Origin: JBOGJI01 sp050747865
Lineage (GTDB): Bacteria > Acidobacteriota > Thermoanaerobaculia > Multivoradales > JAHEKO01
NCBI GenBank assembly: GCA_050747865.1
Contig: JBOGJI010000187.1
Location: forward strand, 1 to 21,780
Reading direction: 5' to 3'
DNA length: 21,780 nt
Below the pieces are notes generated by a model, which made no database searches, had not been told where the DNA came from, and saw nothing but the letters and a program-made list of their open reading frames with translations. Below, piece after piece: positions 14,077 to 20,465 of the stretch (within the stretch, counting starts at the first letter, position 1; each line of letters begins with the position of its first letter). The position numbers were made by a program, and so were the translations under genes.

Positions 14077-14513
14077 CGGGTGGCCGCCTTCCGGTCGCGG
14101 GGGGTCAGTGCGGTGCGCAGCTCGTCCAGCTCAGTGGTCAGCGCGGTCACGCTGGCCACCGCCTGGCGGGCCTCGTTAACGGCCTCCAGCTCGGCCGCTA
14201 CGCCGGCGGCCACGTGCTCGCCGATGCGGTCGATCGAGGCGCACGCGGCGGCGACCTGCCGCCGCAGCTCGGCGTACGGGTCGATCGGCGGCGGGAGCTG
14301 ACGGACGGTGGCGGCATGCCGCGGCCGGGGCCGGCGGTAGCGCCCCACCATCAGGGCCAGGCCGTACGCCAACAGCGCCACGGCCAGGAACGCGGCCACG
14401 GCCAGCACCACGCGGCCAGGAGCCGCCGTGTAGCCCAGGACGTAGCCCGAGGTGGCCGGGGTCGCCAGGAACGCGCCTACGGGGCTCACAGCGCGGTTTA
14501 CGGCGGTAGTCAC
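14073..14513 (-). CDS. Membrane protein with coiled-coil tail
   Basis: This 146-residue protein has a hydrophobic segment near 34-56 (RVVLAVAAFLAVALLAYGLALMVG) and possibly a weaker one before it. A basic stop-transfer RYRRPRPRH follows. The Ala/Glu-rich C-terminal helix (about 80-140) has heptad-like spacing and probably forms a coiled coil in the cytoplasm. No family is recognised. The GTG start at 14513 overlaps the preceding stop by GTGA, and the end overlaps whiB by ATGA. Confidence 0.78.
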   Translation of the reverse strand: MTTAVNRAVSPVGAFLATPATSGYVLGYTAAPGRVVLAVAAFLAVALLAYGLALMVGRYRRPRPRHAATVRQLPPPIDPYAELRRQVAAACASIDRIGEHVAAGVAAELEAVNEARQAVASVTALTTELDELRTALTPRDRKAATR

Positions 14514-14842
14514 CGGGACTCACCCCCCGCCGGCGGCTTCAAGGTGGCGAGGATGAAGCCCAGCGCGACGGCCAGGCCGGCGAGGATCACCAGCAGCGCC
14601 GCGATCGTGAACGTGCGCGAAGGAACCAGGTACCCCAGGGCGAAACCGCCGGCGGAAGCCGCGGCCAGTGCGGTGCCGCCGATCCCGGCCAGCAGGGCCG
14701 GGCGAGCCTGGGGGATCTCGGTACGCGGGCGGTTGGGGTCAGCCAGGGCGGCCGGGTCGACACCGTTGGCCTCGGCGGCCTCCAGCACCTCGGTTCGGGC
14801 GGGTGGCCGGCCTGCGGTGGCCGGGTGCTCGATGATGGTCAT
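14510..14842 (-). CDS. Small two-TM membrane protein
   Basis: This 110-residue protein has an N-terminal soluble part (about 1-45) rich in Pro, Ala and Glu. Two hydrophobic segments follow at about 48-73 and 79-100. The layout resembles small Spd-like plasmid spread proteins, but no sequence family is recognised. ATG 14842 is preceded by GAGAGGAAA on the minus strand. It is the first gene of a seven-gene overlapping series ending at 10792 and lies downstream of a hairpin that separates it from the 14960-16583 genes. Confidence 0.78.
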   Translation of the reverse strand: MTIIEHPATAGRPPARTEVLEAAEANGVDPAALADPNRPRTEIPQARPALLAGIGGTALAAASAGGFALGYLVPSRTFTIAALLVILAGLAVALGFILATLKPPAGGESR

Positions 14843-14870
14843 GACTCGGGTTTCCTCTCGGGTCTGCCGG

Positions 14871-14912
14871 CCGTGGCGGTCCTGTCCCGGGCAAAGGCTG
14901 GAACCGCCACGG
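14871..14912 (-). terminator. 10-bp hairpin between two minus-strand gene groups
   Basis: CCGTGGCGGT (14871-14880) and ACCGCCACGG (14903-14912) pair with a 22-base loop. It lies in the 117-base gap between the zinc-ribbon gene and the two-TM gene. A partial terminator or attenuator that reduces read-through into the downstream membrane and FtsK genes is the likely role. An AT-rich patch with TTGCAGA lies beside it. Confidence 0.55.
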
Positions 14913-14959
14913 TCGGCGCGTCGTCGGGTCGTGTCGTGCAGTTGTGGAATTGCAGATTT

Positions 14960-15358
14960 CTACATCGGTTGACGTGCGGAAACGTTCGGCAAGTCGGCCA
15001 GATCGAACAGCCCCACGGAGCCGGGCACCTCGGGCGGGCCGGCCTTGCGGGACGCGCGACGCCGGCGAGGCTGCGCGGCCGGGTCGACCGGCGGCTTCTC
15101 CAGCGCCTTCAGCTCGTCCGGGGTCAGCACCTTGTCGGGTGTCTCGTTGCGCCGGCGGTACAGCAGTGGGCGCACCGTGGCCGAGGTTGGGCACTCCGGG
15201 GCCTCGGCGGTGTACTCGTGGCCGCACCCCGGGCAGCGCGTCCAGGACTGCGAGATCGGCTGCCGGTACGGCCAGTGGTCCCGCAGGATCTCGGCCAGCT
15301 CCACCACGGTCACGGACAGGCCAGCGGTCACCAGGCGGCGATCCAGCGCGGCGGTCAT
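14960..15358 (-). CDS. Zinc-ribbon-like hypothetical protein
   Basis: This 132-residue protein contains RCPGCGHEY with two cysteines and a third in ECPTS about 11 residues later. This suggests a small zinc ribbon at about residues 42-56, but the fourth ligand is not obvious. The His in GHEY could serve. The N-terminus (VTVVELAEILRDHWPYR) is helical. The C-terminal third is basic and Pro-rich. No family is recognised. It overlaps the MazG-like gene by ATGA. Confidence 0.72.
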   Translation of the reverse strand: MTAALDRRLVTAGLSVTVVELAEILRDHWPYRQPISQSWTRCPGCGHEYTAEAPECPTSATVRPLLYRRRNETPDKVLTPDELKALEKPPVDPAAQPRRRRASRKAGPPEVPGSVGLFDLADLPNVSARQPM

Positions 15359-15714
15359 GACCGGACCTCCCCCACGTACGCCATGCGGCAGAGCAAGCGG
15401 CCGGCGACGCCGTACAGCTCCTCCACGGCGTCGCCGTTCAGGCTCTCGATCGCCACCAGCGCCGCGAACGCCACGTCCGCCAGCTCGGCGGCCACGTCAG
15501 CGTGCGAGTGGGTGAAGCCCTTGCGGGGGTTCTGGCCGGTCACGCCGATCCACGCCTGGATGGCCTCGCCGGCCTCCTCAGCCACCTTCATCACGCGAAG
15601 GCCCAGCTCCTCACGACTCGCGCCGTTGTGCTCGTCCAGCCAGTTCGCAGCCGCGCGGATCGCGTCACCCAGCAGCGCCGGGTCGATCTGCCGTACCGAA
15701 TTCGTCGCGGTCAT
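15355..15714 (-). CDS. MazG-like nucleotide pyrophosphohydrolase
   Basis: This 119-residue protein has the all-alpha NTP-PPase metal-binding pattern. EExxE is at Glu46, Glu47 and Glu50 (KVAEEAGEAIQAW), and ExxD at Glu77 and Asp80 (ELADVAF). MazG-type enzymes convert (d)NTPs, or an alarmone, to the monophosphate and pyrophosphate in the cytoplasm. The length fits single-domain members. It sits between a zinc-ribbon gene and a DUF2637-like membrane gene with ATGA overlaps on both sides. Plasmid- and phage-borne MazG proteins are thought to alter nucleotide pools or stress signalling. Which substrate is used here cannot be told. Confidence 0.85.
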   Translation of the reverse strand: MTATNSVRQIDPALLGDAIRAAANWLDEHNGASREELGLRVMKVAEEAGEAIQAWIGVTGQNPRKGFTHSHADVAAELADVAFAALVAIESLNGDAVEELYGVAGRLLCRMAYVGEVRS

Positions 15715-16583
15715 GCCTGGGCCGCCTTCCGCTCGGCCGGCTCCGCCTCGGCGGCCTTGCGGGCCTTCCGGGCCGGGGCCTTCTTGACGGGAGCGGCGGT
15801 CACGGCGTGCAGCTCGCCGCGCCGGGCGTTGATCAGGCGCTTACGGACCTCGTAGCCGTACGAGCGGTCAGCGTCCACGCCGCGCTCGGTCAGCCAGTCC
15901 AGCGCCCGCGGTACGTCGAAGTCGCCCACCGCGGCGAACGCGGCTCCCCAGGCGTCGGACTTCGTGGCCGCGCCCAGGTCCACGCCGTCAGCAGTCACCG
16001 TCGCCGGCCGAACCTCAGCGCGGGCCGCAGCCAGGGCCTCGGCCGGCCGGGTGATGCCCTCACGGACGGCGTACCGCCAGGCCCGGAAGGTCTCACCAGG
16101 GGCCACCAGCCACCGCAGCGTGCGCCAACGTGGCAACGGAGCCTCCATCGCGCCCGTGGCCCGGAGCTGGCCGCGGGTCACGCGGTGAAGGATCGCGTGC
16201 CACATGCGCAGCGCCGCCACCGCGAAACCGGCCAGGTACAGCGCGGCGATCGTGGGACGGCCCGCGGCCACCGAGCCCAGGTAGTTCGCCAGCGCGGCCG
16301 CGCCGAGGAACACGCCGGTCCACATCCGGTGTCCGAAGCTCGGGTCACGGGTCAGCACCGACCACAGGGCCAGGGAAGCCGACACCAGCGTGCCGCCCTC
16401 CAAAGCCACCGGAACGACGTACACCCACGCGCCGGACAAGCCGATCACGTGGGTGCCGAAGTCGAGTTGCCCGCGTACCGCCATCAGCTCGATAGCGGTG
16501 ATTACCGCGGCGAAGCCGGCCAGGGCCGCGCCGGCCGCGGCGAGCACTCCCCAGTGGTTGCGGGTCGTAGAGTGGTTGTCCAT
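15711..16583 (-). CDS. DUF2637-like four-TM membrane protein
   Basis: This 290-residue protein has four hydrophobic segments at about 11-33, 46-78, 87-107 and 111-131. A long basic cytoplasmic part follows, with a Lys/Ala-rich tail (KKAPARKARKAAEAEPAERKAA). The layout fits DUF2637 proteins, common on actinobacterial integrative elements and plasmids and often called spread-type (Spd) proteins. The residues about 190-255 could include a small DNA-binding helical domain (ALDWLTERGVDADRSYGYEVRKRLI). ATG 16583 has GGAGG four bases upstream. A strong hairpin lies in its leader. It heads the operon and diverges from the GntR gene, whose product probably controls it. Confidence 0.8.
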   Translation of the reverse strand: MDNHSTTRNHWGVLAAAGAALAGFAAVITAIELMAVRGQLDFGTHVIGLSGAWVYVVPVALEGGTLVSASLALWSVLTRDPSFGHRMWTGVFLGAAALANYLGSVAAGRPTIAALYLAGFAVAALRMWHAILHRVTRGQLRATGAMEAPLPRWRTLRWLVAPGETFRAWRYAVREGITRPAEALAAARAEVRPATVTADGVDLGAATKSDAWGAAFAAVGDFDVPRALDWLTERGVDADRSYGYEVRKRLINARRGELHAVTAAPVKKAPARKARKAAEAEPAERKAAQA

Positions 16584-16605
16584 CGATCCTCCAGTGATCG
16601 ATCAG

Positions 16606-16646
16606 GACGGCCCCGGATGGCTCCCGCAGAGAGATCCGGGGCCGTC
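16606..16646 (-). promoter_or_regulatory. Strong hairpin in the leader of the DUF2637 operon
   Basis: GACGGCCCCGGAT (16606-16618) and ATCCGGGGCCGTC (16634-16646) form a perfect 13-base stem around a 15-base loop. It ends 22 bases before the DUF2637 start codon, just upstream of its ribosome-binding site. A terminator facing the plus strand is possible, since TGTTT follows. As there is no plus-strand gene to its left, a leader attenuator or mRNA-stability element is the more likely use. Confidence 0.6.
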
Positions 16647-16756
16647 TGTTTGGTCGGCTTTGGCCTGGCGCAACTCGACGCTATGGCGATCACCAGTCCG
16701 GCAACTCGCAGAGTTTTTGCTAGTCCCCGGTAGTCGAGTGACCTCGGCCTGTAACC

Positions 16757-16816
16757 AACTTTGCGTACTCAAAGTTACCGCGGGCGGTCGGGGAGGGGCA
16801 ACCCTTTGCGTACGCA
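16757..16816. promoter_or_regulatory. Operator-like repeats between DUF2637 operon and GntR gene
   Basis: AACTTTG (16757-16763) and CAAAGTT (16770-16776) form a perfect inverted repeat with a 6-base spacer. The perfect palindrome TGCGTACGCA is at 16807-16816. Both contain the direct repeat CTTTGCGTAC (16759-16768 and 16804-16813), 45 bases apart. The second ends just before the GntR start region, next to a -10-like CATAAC. GntR proteins bind such palindromes in their own divergent promoters. Confidence 0.65.
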
Positions 16817-16848
16817 TAACATGGGGGTGCGAAGGGAGATTGCCGCCG

Positions 16849-17616
16849 TTGCCCACTGGATTTCGCGAGATCGCCGAACAGCTCCGCCGAGCTATCGAGC
16901 GGGGCGAGTACCCGCGTGGTTCACGCATTCCGACCGAGCACGCGCTTGCCAAACAGCACGGCGTCTCGCGCGAGACGATCCGCCGAGCGCTGGCACTACT
17001 GAAGGCGGAGGGCCTGTTAGAAGCGGCCACAAGCCGCGGCACATACGTGCCCGAGCCGCCGGTGCGCCTGGCGATCGCTCGCTATGGCGCGGTCGTCGAC
17101 CCTGGGCGCGATCTCCAAGACCTCGGGCCGTGGGAAACGGCGTGCGCCCAGCAGGGCCGAACTGGCCGCGCTGAGGTGGCGAGCGTCGAACGCGAACCCG
17201 CGACTGCCGAGCTGGCAGAACGGCTCCAGGTCGCCGCTGGTGACGAGCTGGTGCGCCGATCGCGCCGGATGTGGGTAGATGACCAGCTCGCCCAGCTCCA
17301 GGACGCATGGATGCCGGCAGCGGTGGTCGACGGGACACCCCTCGCGCAGCCCGGCAAGGTGATCGGCGGCGTCTACGCGGCCATGAGCGCCGCCGGGCTC
17401 GCGCCGACCACCGTCAGCGAGGAAGTGGCCGCACGGATGCCGACCAGCGAGGAACGCTCCCAAATGCAGCTCGGCGACGGTGCAACCGTGCTGGAGATCT
17501 GGCGAACCACGCGAGACCAACACGGTCAGACGATCGAGGTTCTAAGGACCATCGCGAGCGGGCGACTGTCCCGGCTCGTGTACGACAACCTGCCGATCGG
17601 CCAGGCGGAAGGGTGA
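16849..17616 (+). CDS. GntR-family repressor (HutC/UTRA type)
   Basis: This 255-residue protein has a typical GntR winged helix at residues 4-70 (FREIAEQLRRAIERGEYPRGSRIPTEHALAKQHGVSRETIRRALALLKAEGLL). A UTRA-type ligand domain at about 85-245 follows. GntR repressors of this kind, such as KorSA of pSAM2, keep transfer genes silent. TTG 16849 is preferred. GGGAGA lies 9 bases upstream and the protein then starts as GntR proteins normally do. The longer open frame runs back through the operator region and is rejected. It diverges from the DUF2637 operon, and a small gene follows 6 bases after the stop. Confidence 0.9.
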   Translation: MPTGFREIAEQLRRAIERGEYPRGSRIPTEHALAKQHGVSRETIRRALALLKAEGLLEAATSRGTYVPEPPVRLAIARYGAVVDPGRDLQDLGPWETACAQQGRTGRAEVASVEREPATAELAERLQVAAGDELVRRSRRMWVDDQLAQLQDAWMPAAVVDGTPLAQPGKVIGGVYAAMSAAGLAPTTVSEEVAARMPTSEERSQMQLGDGATVLEIWRTTRDQHGQTIEVLRTIASGRLSRLVYDNLPIGQAEG

Positions 17617-17622
17617 CGGGTC

Positions 17623-18009
17623 ATGGAGTACAGCCGCGAAGCCATCGCAGCGCAGCTCGCCGAGGCGCGCGGTGGTATCGACCAAGCCGAGGCGGAGCTG
17701 CATGCCGCGAAGGCGCTCGATGAAGCAACCTCCCGGCCTGGGCTCCGGTACGCGGCGCTCGGGCCTGATCAGTCGTCGTACGTGGTGGCGTGCAATGGCA
17801 CGGTGATCGGCCAGATTTGGCGAGGCAAGGCCGGTCACGCGCTCGGCGACTGGACGGCCGCGCGCCTCGGCAGCACCGACCGACTAGGGCCGTTCGGAAC
17901 GTCTAGGGCGGCTGCCGCGGCTCTGGCCCACGCGTGTGGGGTTTCGCCTGCCCCTGCAATTACTGAAATGCAGAGAACCAGGCCGGGTGACCAGGCAAAA
18001 CGCCCCTAA
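17623..18009 (+). CDS. Small hypothetical protein downstream of GntR
   Basis: This 128-residue protein starts with a helical, Ala/Glu-rich segment (residues 3-36). A compact part follows with SSYVVACNGTVIGQIWRG and a Gly/Ala-rich helix ending AHACG. No family is recognised. ATG 17623 lies 6 bases after the GntR stop, so the two are probably one transcript. The 3' end overlaps the end of the converging XRE gene by four bases, sharing CTAA. The last coding bases contain a TGCAG-type inverted repeat (17954-17973). Confidence 0.7.
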   Translation: MEYSREAIAAQLAEARGGIDQAEAELHAAKALDEATSRPGLRYAALGPDQSSYVVACNGTVIGQIWRGKAGHALGDWTAARLGSTDRLGPFGTSRAAAAALAHACGVSPAPAITEMQRTRPGDQAKRP

Positions 18010-19211
18010 GATGTCAGCGCCATACGCCGGGCCAGGCGGCGCAGATCCGGGTCCGGCCGGCGGCCGCGGTGCAACATGTCCAACACCAGCTCGCGCGCCA
18101 TCGGCCGGTTGTGGACGTGCGCCGGCGCGAGCCGTTCAGCGGTCAGCAGCGCGGCCAAGGCGTCGCCGTCGCGGTGCACCATGCCCAGACCGCGGGCGCG
18201 GCACGTCCAGTAGTGCGCGCGGCGCTCTGTCGAGTCGATCGCATCCACCGGCACCGTGTTCGCTAGGCCAAGCGCATCTGTCGGGCGGCCCAGCTCCACG
18301 GCCGTTTCCAGTGCGTGAACCGCGACGTTGGGCGCGTTGAACTGCGTCTGCCACACGTTTCCGGAAGTTGGGGCAACTCGCGCGGCCTCGGCCAGGTGGG
18401 TCCGCACATCCGCGTCTGACCACAGGCGAGAGCTGGCCACCGCGGCGCGAAGGTGCATCGCTCCCCACAGGGCGGTCAGCTCCTGGTCACTGCCGACGTG
18501 CCCCTCCAGGCGATCGAGCCCGGAAAGGGCCGCGGCGCGGGCCGAGTTGAGAGCATCACCGCCGGCGTGCAACCACACGCCGCACAGGTCCCAGGTGGCG
18601 GCCGCGAGTGGGGCTGGCGCGCCCAGCTCGGTAGCGGCGCGGACCTCCAGCTCTACCGCCGTCCAGGCCAAATCGTGATGCCCGGTCAGATCCGAGGTCA
18701 CCCGGGCAATGTGGCACGCGCGGACGAACAGGGCGGCCATCTCGTCACGGGCCGGGCCGGCGTCGATGTGGCGAAGGGCGGTCGACACGTCATCGACCAA
18801 GGCCGGCAGGATGCCGCCGAGTGCGCCGAAGTTGGCCGCCTGGCGAAGCCGCTCTGCCGAGGTCACGTCGGCGCGCAGCTCGGCGAGCGGCCGGGGGGCG
18901 CGGGCCGGGTCGCCGTAGTTGGGCATCACCGCGCGCTGGAGCGCCAGGCGAAGCCCTGGAATGCCGCTGTGCCCGGAGTCCAGCGCCGGCGTCGCGTGCC
19001 GGTACGGCTGGCCGGTCAGCTCCACCATTTCCACGCCCAGCACGTCGGCCACGCGATCAAGCACGCTGAAACGGTCAAGCGGGATCGCGCCGCGCTCGGC
19101 CTGGCTTACCCAACTAACCGAGTAGCCCAGGGCCTCGGCGAGCTGGCGTTGCGTCCAGCCCTTGCGCTTGCGGGCGCGGGCGACGCGCTGGCCGGTGGTC
19201 ATGGTGCTCAT
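18006..19211 (-). CDS. XRE-family regulator with TPR-like C-terminus
   Basis: This 401-residue protein has a clear XRE helix-turn-helix at residues 8-60 (RVARARKRKGWTQRQLAEALGYSVSWVSQAERG). About 300 residues of Ala/Leu-rich helical pairs resembling TPR repeats follow. Actinobacterial proteins of this form are common regulators on plasmids and chromosomes and may sense peptides or partner proteins. ATG 19211 has GAGAGG 8 bases upstream. The longer frame to 19280 and the ATG at 19202 are less likely. It converges with the small gene on its left and faces the repeat-rich non-coding region on its right. Confidence 0.88.
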   Translation of the reverse strand: MSTMTTGQRVARARKRKGWTQRQLAEALGYSVSWVSQAERGAIPLDRFSVLDRVADVLGVEMVELTGQPYRHATPALDSGHSGIPGLRLALQRAVMPNYGDPARAPRPLAELRADVTSAERLRQAANFGALGGILPALVDDVSTALRHIDAGPARDEMAALFVRACHIARVTSDLTGHHDLAWTAVELEVRAATELGAPAPLAAATWDLCGVWLHAGGDALNSARAAALSGLDRLEGHVGSDQELTALWGAMHLRAAVASSRLWSDADVRTHLAEAARVAPTSGNVWQTQFNAPNVAVHALETAVELGRPTDALGLANTVPVDAIDSTERRAHYWTCRARGLGMVHRDGDALAALLTAERLAPAHVHNRPMARELVLDMLHRGRRPDPDLRRLARRMALTS

Positions 19212-19343
19212 GGTGCCTGCCTCTCGCTGTTCGTGGTTCCTCAAGGCGACGTTAGGCAGATGACGGGCACCGCGACCCACAGTGTTCTTGCGTGCTCGGC
19301 GACGACAGGCTTGTCCGGGGCGCGACGAACGGGAACAGCAGCG

Positions 19344-19361
19344 TTTTCGCTGGTCAGAGCG
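19344..19361. repeat. Second copy of the 18-base repeat from 87-104
   Basis: The copy is exact and in the same orientation as at 87-104. On the minus strand it reads CGCTCTGACCAGCG, linking it to the CTCTGACCTGCG elements 60-140 bases to the right. An inverted GTTCCCGTT element (AACGGGAAC, 19328-19336) lies 7 bases before it. Confidence 0.6.
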
Positions 19362-19416
19362 ATATTTGCCCCTGGCGGCCGGGCCAACCCGAACCCGGCT
19401 TCCAAGATCTCATTTG

Positions 19417-19520
19417 GCCTCTGACCTGCGATGTTCCCGTTCTTTTGGCCTGTTCCCGTTTCGGAGATCAACTGCAAGCCTCTGACCTGCGTTGTTCCCG
19501 TTGTTCCCGTTGTTCCCGTT
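19417..19520 (+). repeat. Iteron-like array: GTTCCCGTT and CTCTGACCTGCG elements
   Basis: GTTCCCGTT occurs at 19433-19441, 19452-19460 and then as three tandem copies at 19494-19520, all in the same direction. Start-to-start spacings are 19, 42, 9 and 9, close to whole helical turns. CTCTGACCTGCG stands before two of them, at 19419-19430 and 19480-19491. The block 19417-19441 is thus repeated at 19478-19502 with one mismatch in 25 bases. Arrays like this serve as origin iterons, partition sites or TraB recognition sequences. Confidence 0.8.
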
Positions 19521-19785
19521 GAAATCGGTAGTACGCGATAAAGAGGGGATAGGTACGCACGCGACACTCCAGCCGCGCGGCACCTGGGGCGGGACGGGCG
19601 TGGCCGGTACCCCCGCAGGACGCTCGCGGTGATCATTTCTCGCGACGGCCGAGCACCGTACGGTGCTGGCGTGAAACCGGCTCAGAGAGCCGCACGGCCA
19701 CTAGACCGGCCACAGATGGGCCAGGAGTAGGGCCGGGGCACATCACGGCCTCCTGGTGGCTCTGAGAGCCACGCCGGCGAGGTGA

Positions 19786-19802
19786 GATATCGTTTTGATA
19801 TG
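19786..19802 (+). promoter_or_regulatory. Antitoxin operator overlapping the start codon
   Basis: ATATC (19787-19791) and GATAT (19797-19801) flank GTTTT, giving an AT-rich inverted repeat that overlaps the ATG at 19800. RHH antitoxins usually repress their own operon from such a site. The overlap suggests a very short or absent leader. Confidence 0.6.
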
Positions 19803-20030
19803 TCGTTTGTGTTGAAGCTCCCTGACGAGCTGGAAGAGCGTGTGCGCGATCGCGCCCAGGCCGAGCACCGCACCCTGCACAGCCTCGTGCTCGCCGCGGT
19901 GGAGCGGTACGTCACCGAGACCGTCTCGGACGCCGAGTTTGAACGGGCGCTCGGCGAGGTTCAGCCGTACGCCGCCGACGTGTTCGCGTGGCACGACAGC
20001 CAGGACCAGCCGGGCAGCTCGGCGCGGTGA
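19800..20030 (+). CDS. RHH-type antitoxin
   Basis: This 76-residue protein begins with a ribbon-helix-helix module: strand SFVLKLPDELEERVRDRA, then helix HSLVLAAVERYV. An acidic tail (DAEFERALGEV...DVFAWHDSQD) would wrap the toxin. The antitoxin binds its own operator through the RHH and neutralises the toxin through the tail. ATG 19800 is chosen because the operator lies across it. GTG 19782 would add six residues encoded by the operator. Its stop overlaps the toxin GTG by GTGA, the usual arrangement of such pairs. Confidence 0.88.
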   Translation: MSFVLKLPDELEERVRDRAQAEHRTLHSLVLAAVERYVTETVSDAEFERALGEVQPYAADVFAWHDSQDQPGSSAR

Positions 20031-20410
20031 CCGCGTACCTGGACATGGGCCAGCTCGTAGCCGCGGCCCGCGCCGCGCTCGGCAGCGAGCCGAAGGTCAG
20101 CAACCGGCGGGCACTGCTGCGATGTGTCGCCGAGCCGGCCGCGGCCGCCGGCGGAGTCGAGATCTACCCGGAACTGGCAGACAAGGCCGCCGCGCTGATG
20201 ATCGCCGTAGCGCGCACTCACCGACCGTTCGCAGACGGGAACCGGCGTGCAAGCTTCGTCGCGGCGGCGCTGCTGCTGAACGTCAACGGGCACCGGCTCG
20301 CCATGCCGCTTCCGGACGCGTCCGCGCTGATCGACAAGGTAGCGCTTGGCGAGCTGACCGAGGCGCGGGAAGTGGCAACGAGGATGACTCCGCACATCAT
20401 GCCGGTCTAG
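20027..20410 (+). CDS. doc: Doc/Fic-family toxin
   Basis: This 127-residue protein has the Fic/Doc signature. YPELADKAAALM leads to HRPFADGNRRASFVAAALLLNVNG (His65 to Gly88). Doc toxins phosphorylate elongation factor EF-Tu and stop translation until neutralised. The motif is odd. Doc reads HxFxDGNKR, but here there are two residues, Arg and Pro, between His65 and Phe68, one more than usual. The Lys of GNKR is also Arg73. Activity may therefore be weakened or the His placed differently. GTG 20027 overlaps the antitoxin stop by GTGA, which supports it over the longer frame from 19988. It may kill or arrest cells that lose the plasmid. Confidence 0.87.
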   Translation: MTAYLDMGQLVAAARAALGSEPKVSNRRALLRCVAEPAAAAGGVEIYPELADKAAALMIAVARTHRPFADGNRRASFVAAALLLNVNGHRLAMPLPDASALIDKVALGELTEAREVATRMTPHIMPV

Positions 20411-20420
20411 CGTTTCTGCC

Positions 20421-20458
20421 TTTCTGCATTTCCATATGCCCTGACCTGCGGTTATGCT
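20421..20458 (+). promoter_or_regulatory. Promoter/operator region of the par operon
   Basis: A -10-like TATGCT lies at 20453-20458, only 7 bases before the parA ATG, so the mRNA may be leaderless. CTGACCTGCG (20441-20450) matches the elements at 19421 and 19482. TTTCTGCATTT (20421-20431) is also found at 10071-10081. Both are candidate sites for the partition proteins. Confidence 0.5.
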
Positions 20459-20465
20459 GCCGGCC

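Larger units (their letters stand above)
19212..19799. other. Non-coding repeat region, candidate origin, centromere or clt
   Basis: These 588 bases separate the XRE gene from the antitoxin gene and hold no convincing coding frame. They contain the 18-base repeat also found at 87-104, six GTTCCCGTT-type elements, a 25-base imperfect direct repeat and two near-identical hairpins. CGGCTC-AGA-GAGCCG is at 19678-19692 and GTGGCTC-TGA-GAGCCAC at 19756-19772. Such a density of repeats beside parA and the regulators suggests a replication, partition or transfer site. Confidence 0.65.

Noticed and set aside
5773..16583. Very frequent CAGCTC/GAGCTG words that might be strand-orienting FtsK-type sequences
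   Set aside because: They follow the coding strand and mostly encode Glu-Leu pairs (GAG CTG), so codon preference accounts for them. Frequent GTAC was set aside for the same reason.
16390..16848. A longer N-terminus for the GntR protein
   Set aside because: The extra 153 codons cover the leader hairpin and the operators, and GntR proteins begin directly with the winged helix found after TTG 16849.
19494..19520. Tandem repeats as a possible CRISPR array
   Set aside because: The units are 9 bases without spacers, and no cas gene is present.
19241..19636. A 131-codon minus-strand open frame in the iteron region
   Set aside because: It translates the GTTCCCGTT repeats as a Gly-Thr-Thr series, has no ribosome-binding site and no recognisable fold. 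The repeats explain it better as non-coding DNA.
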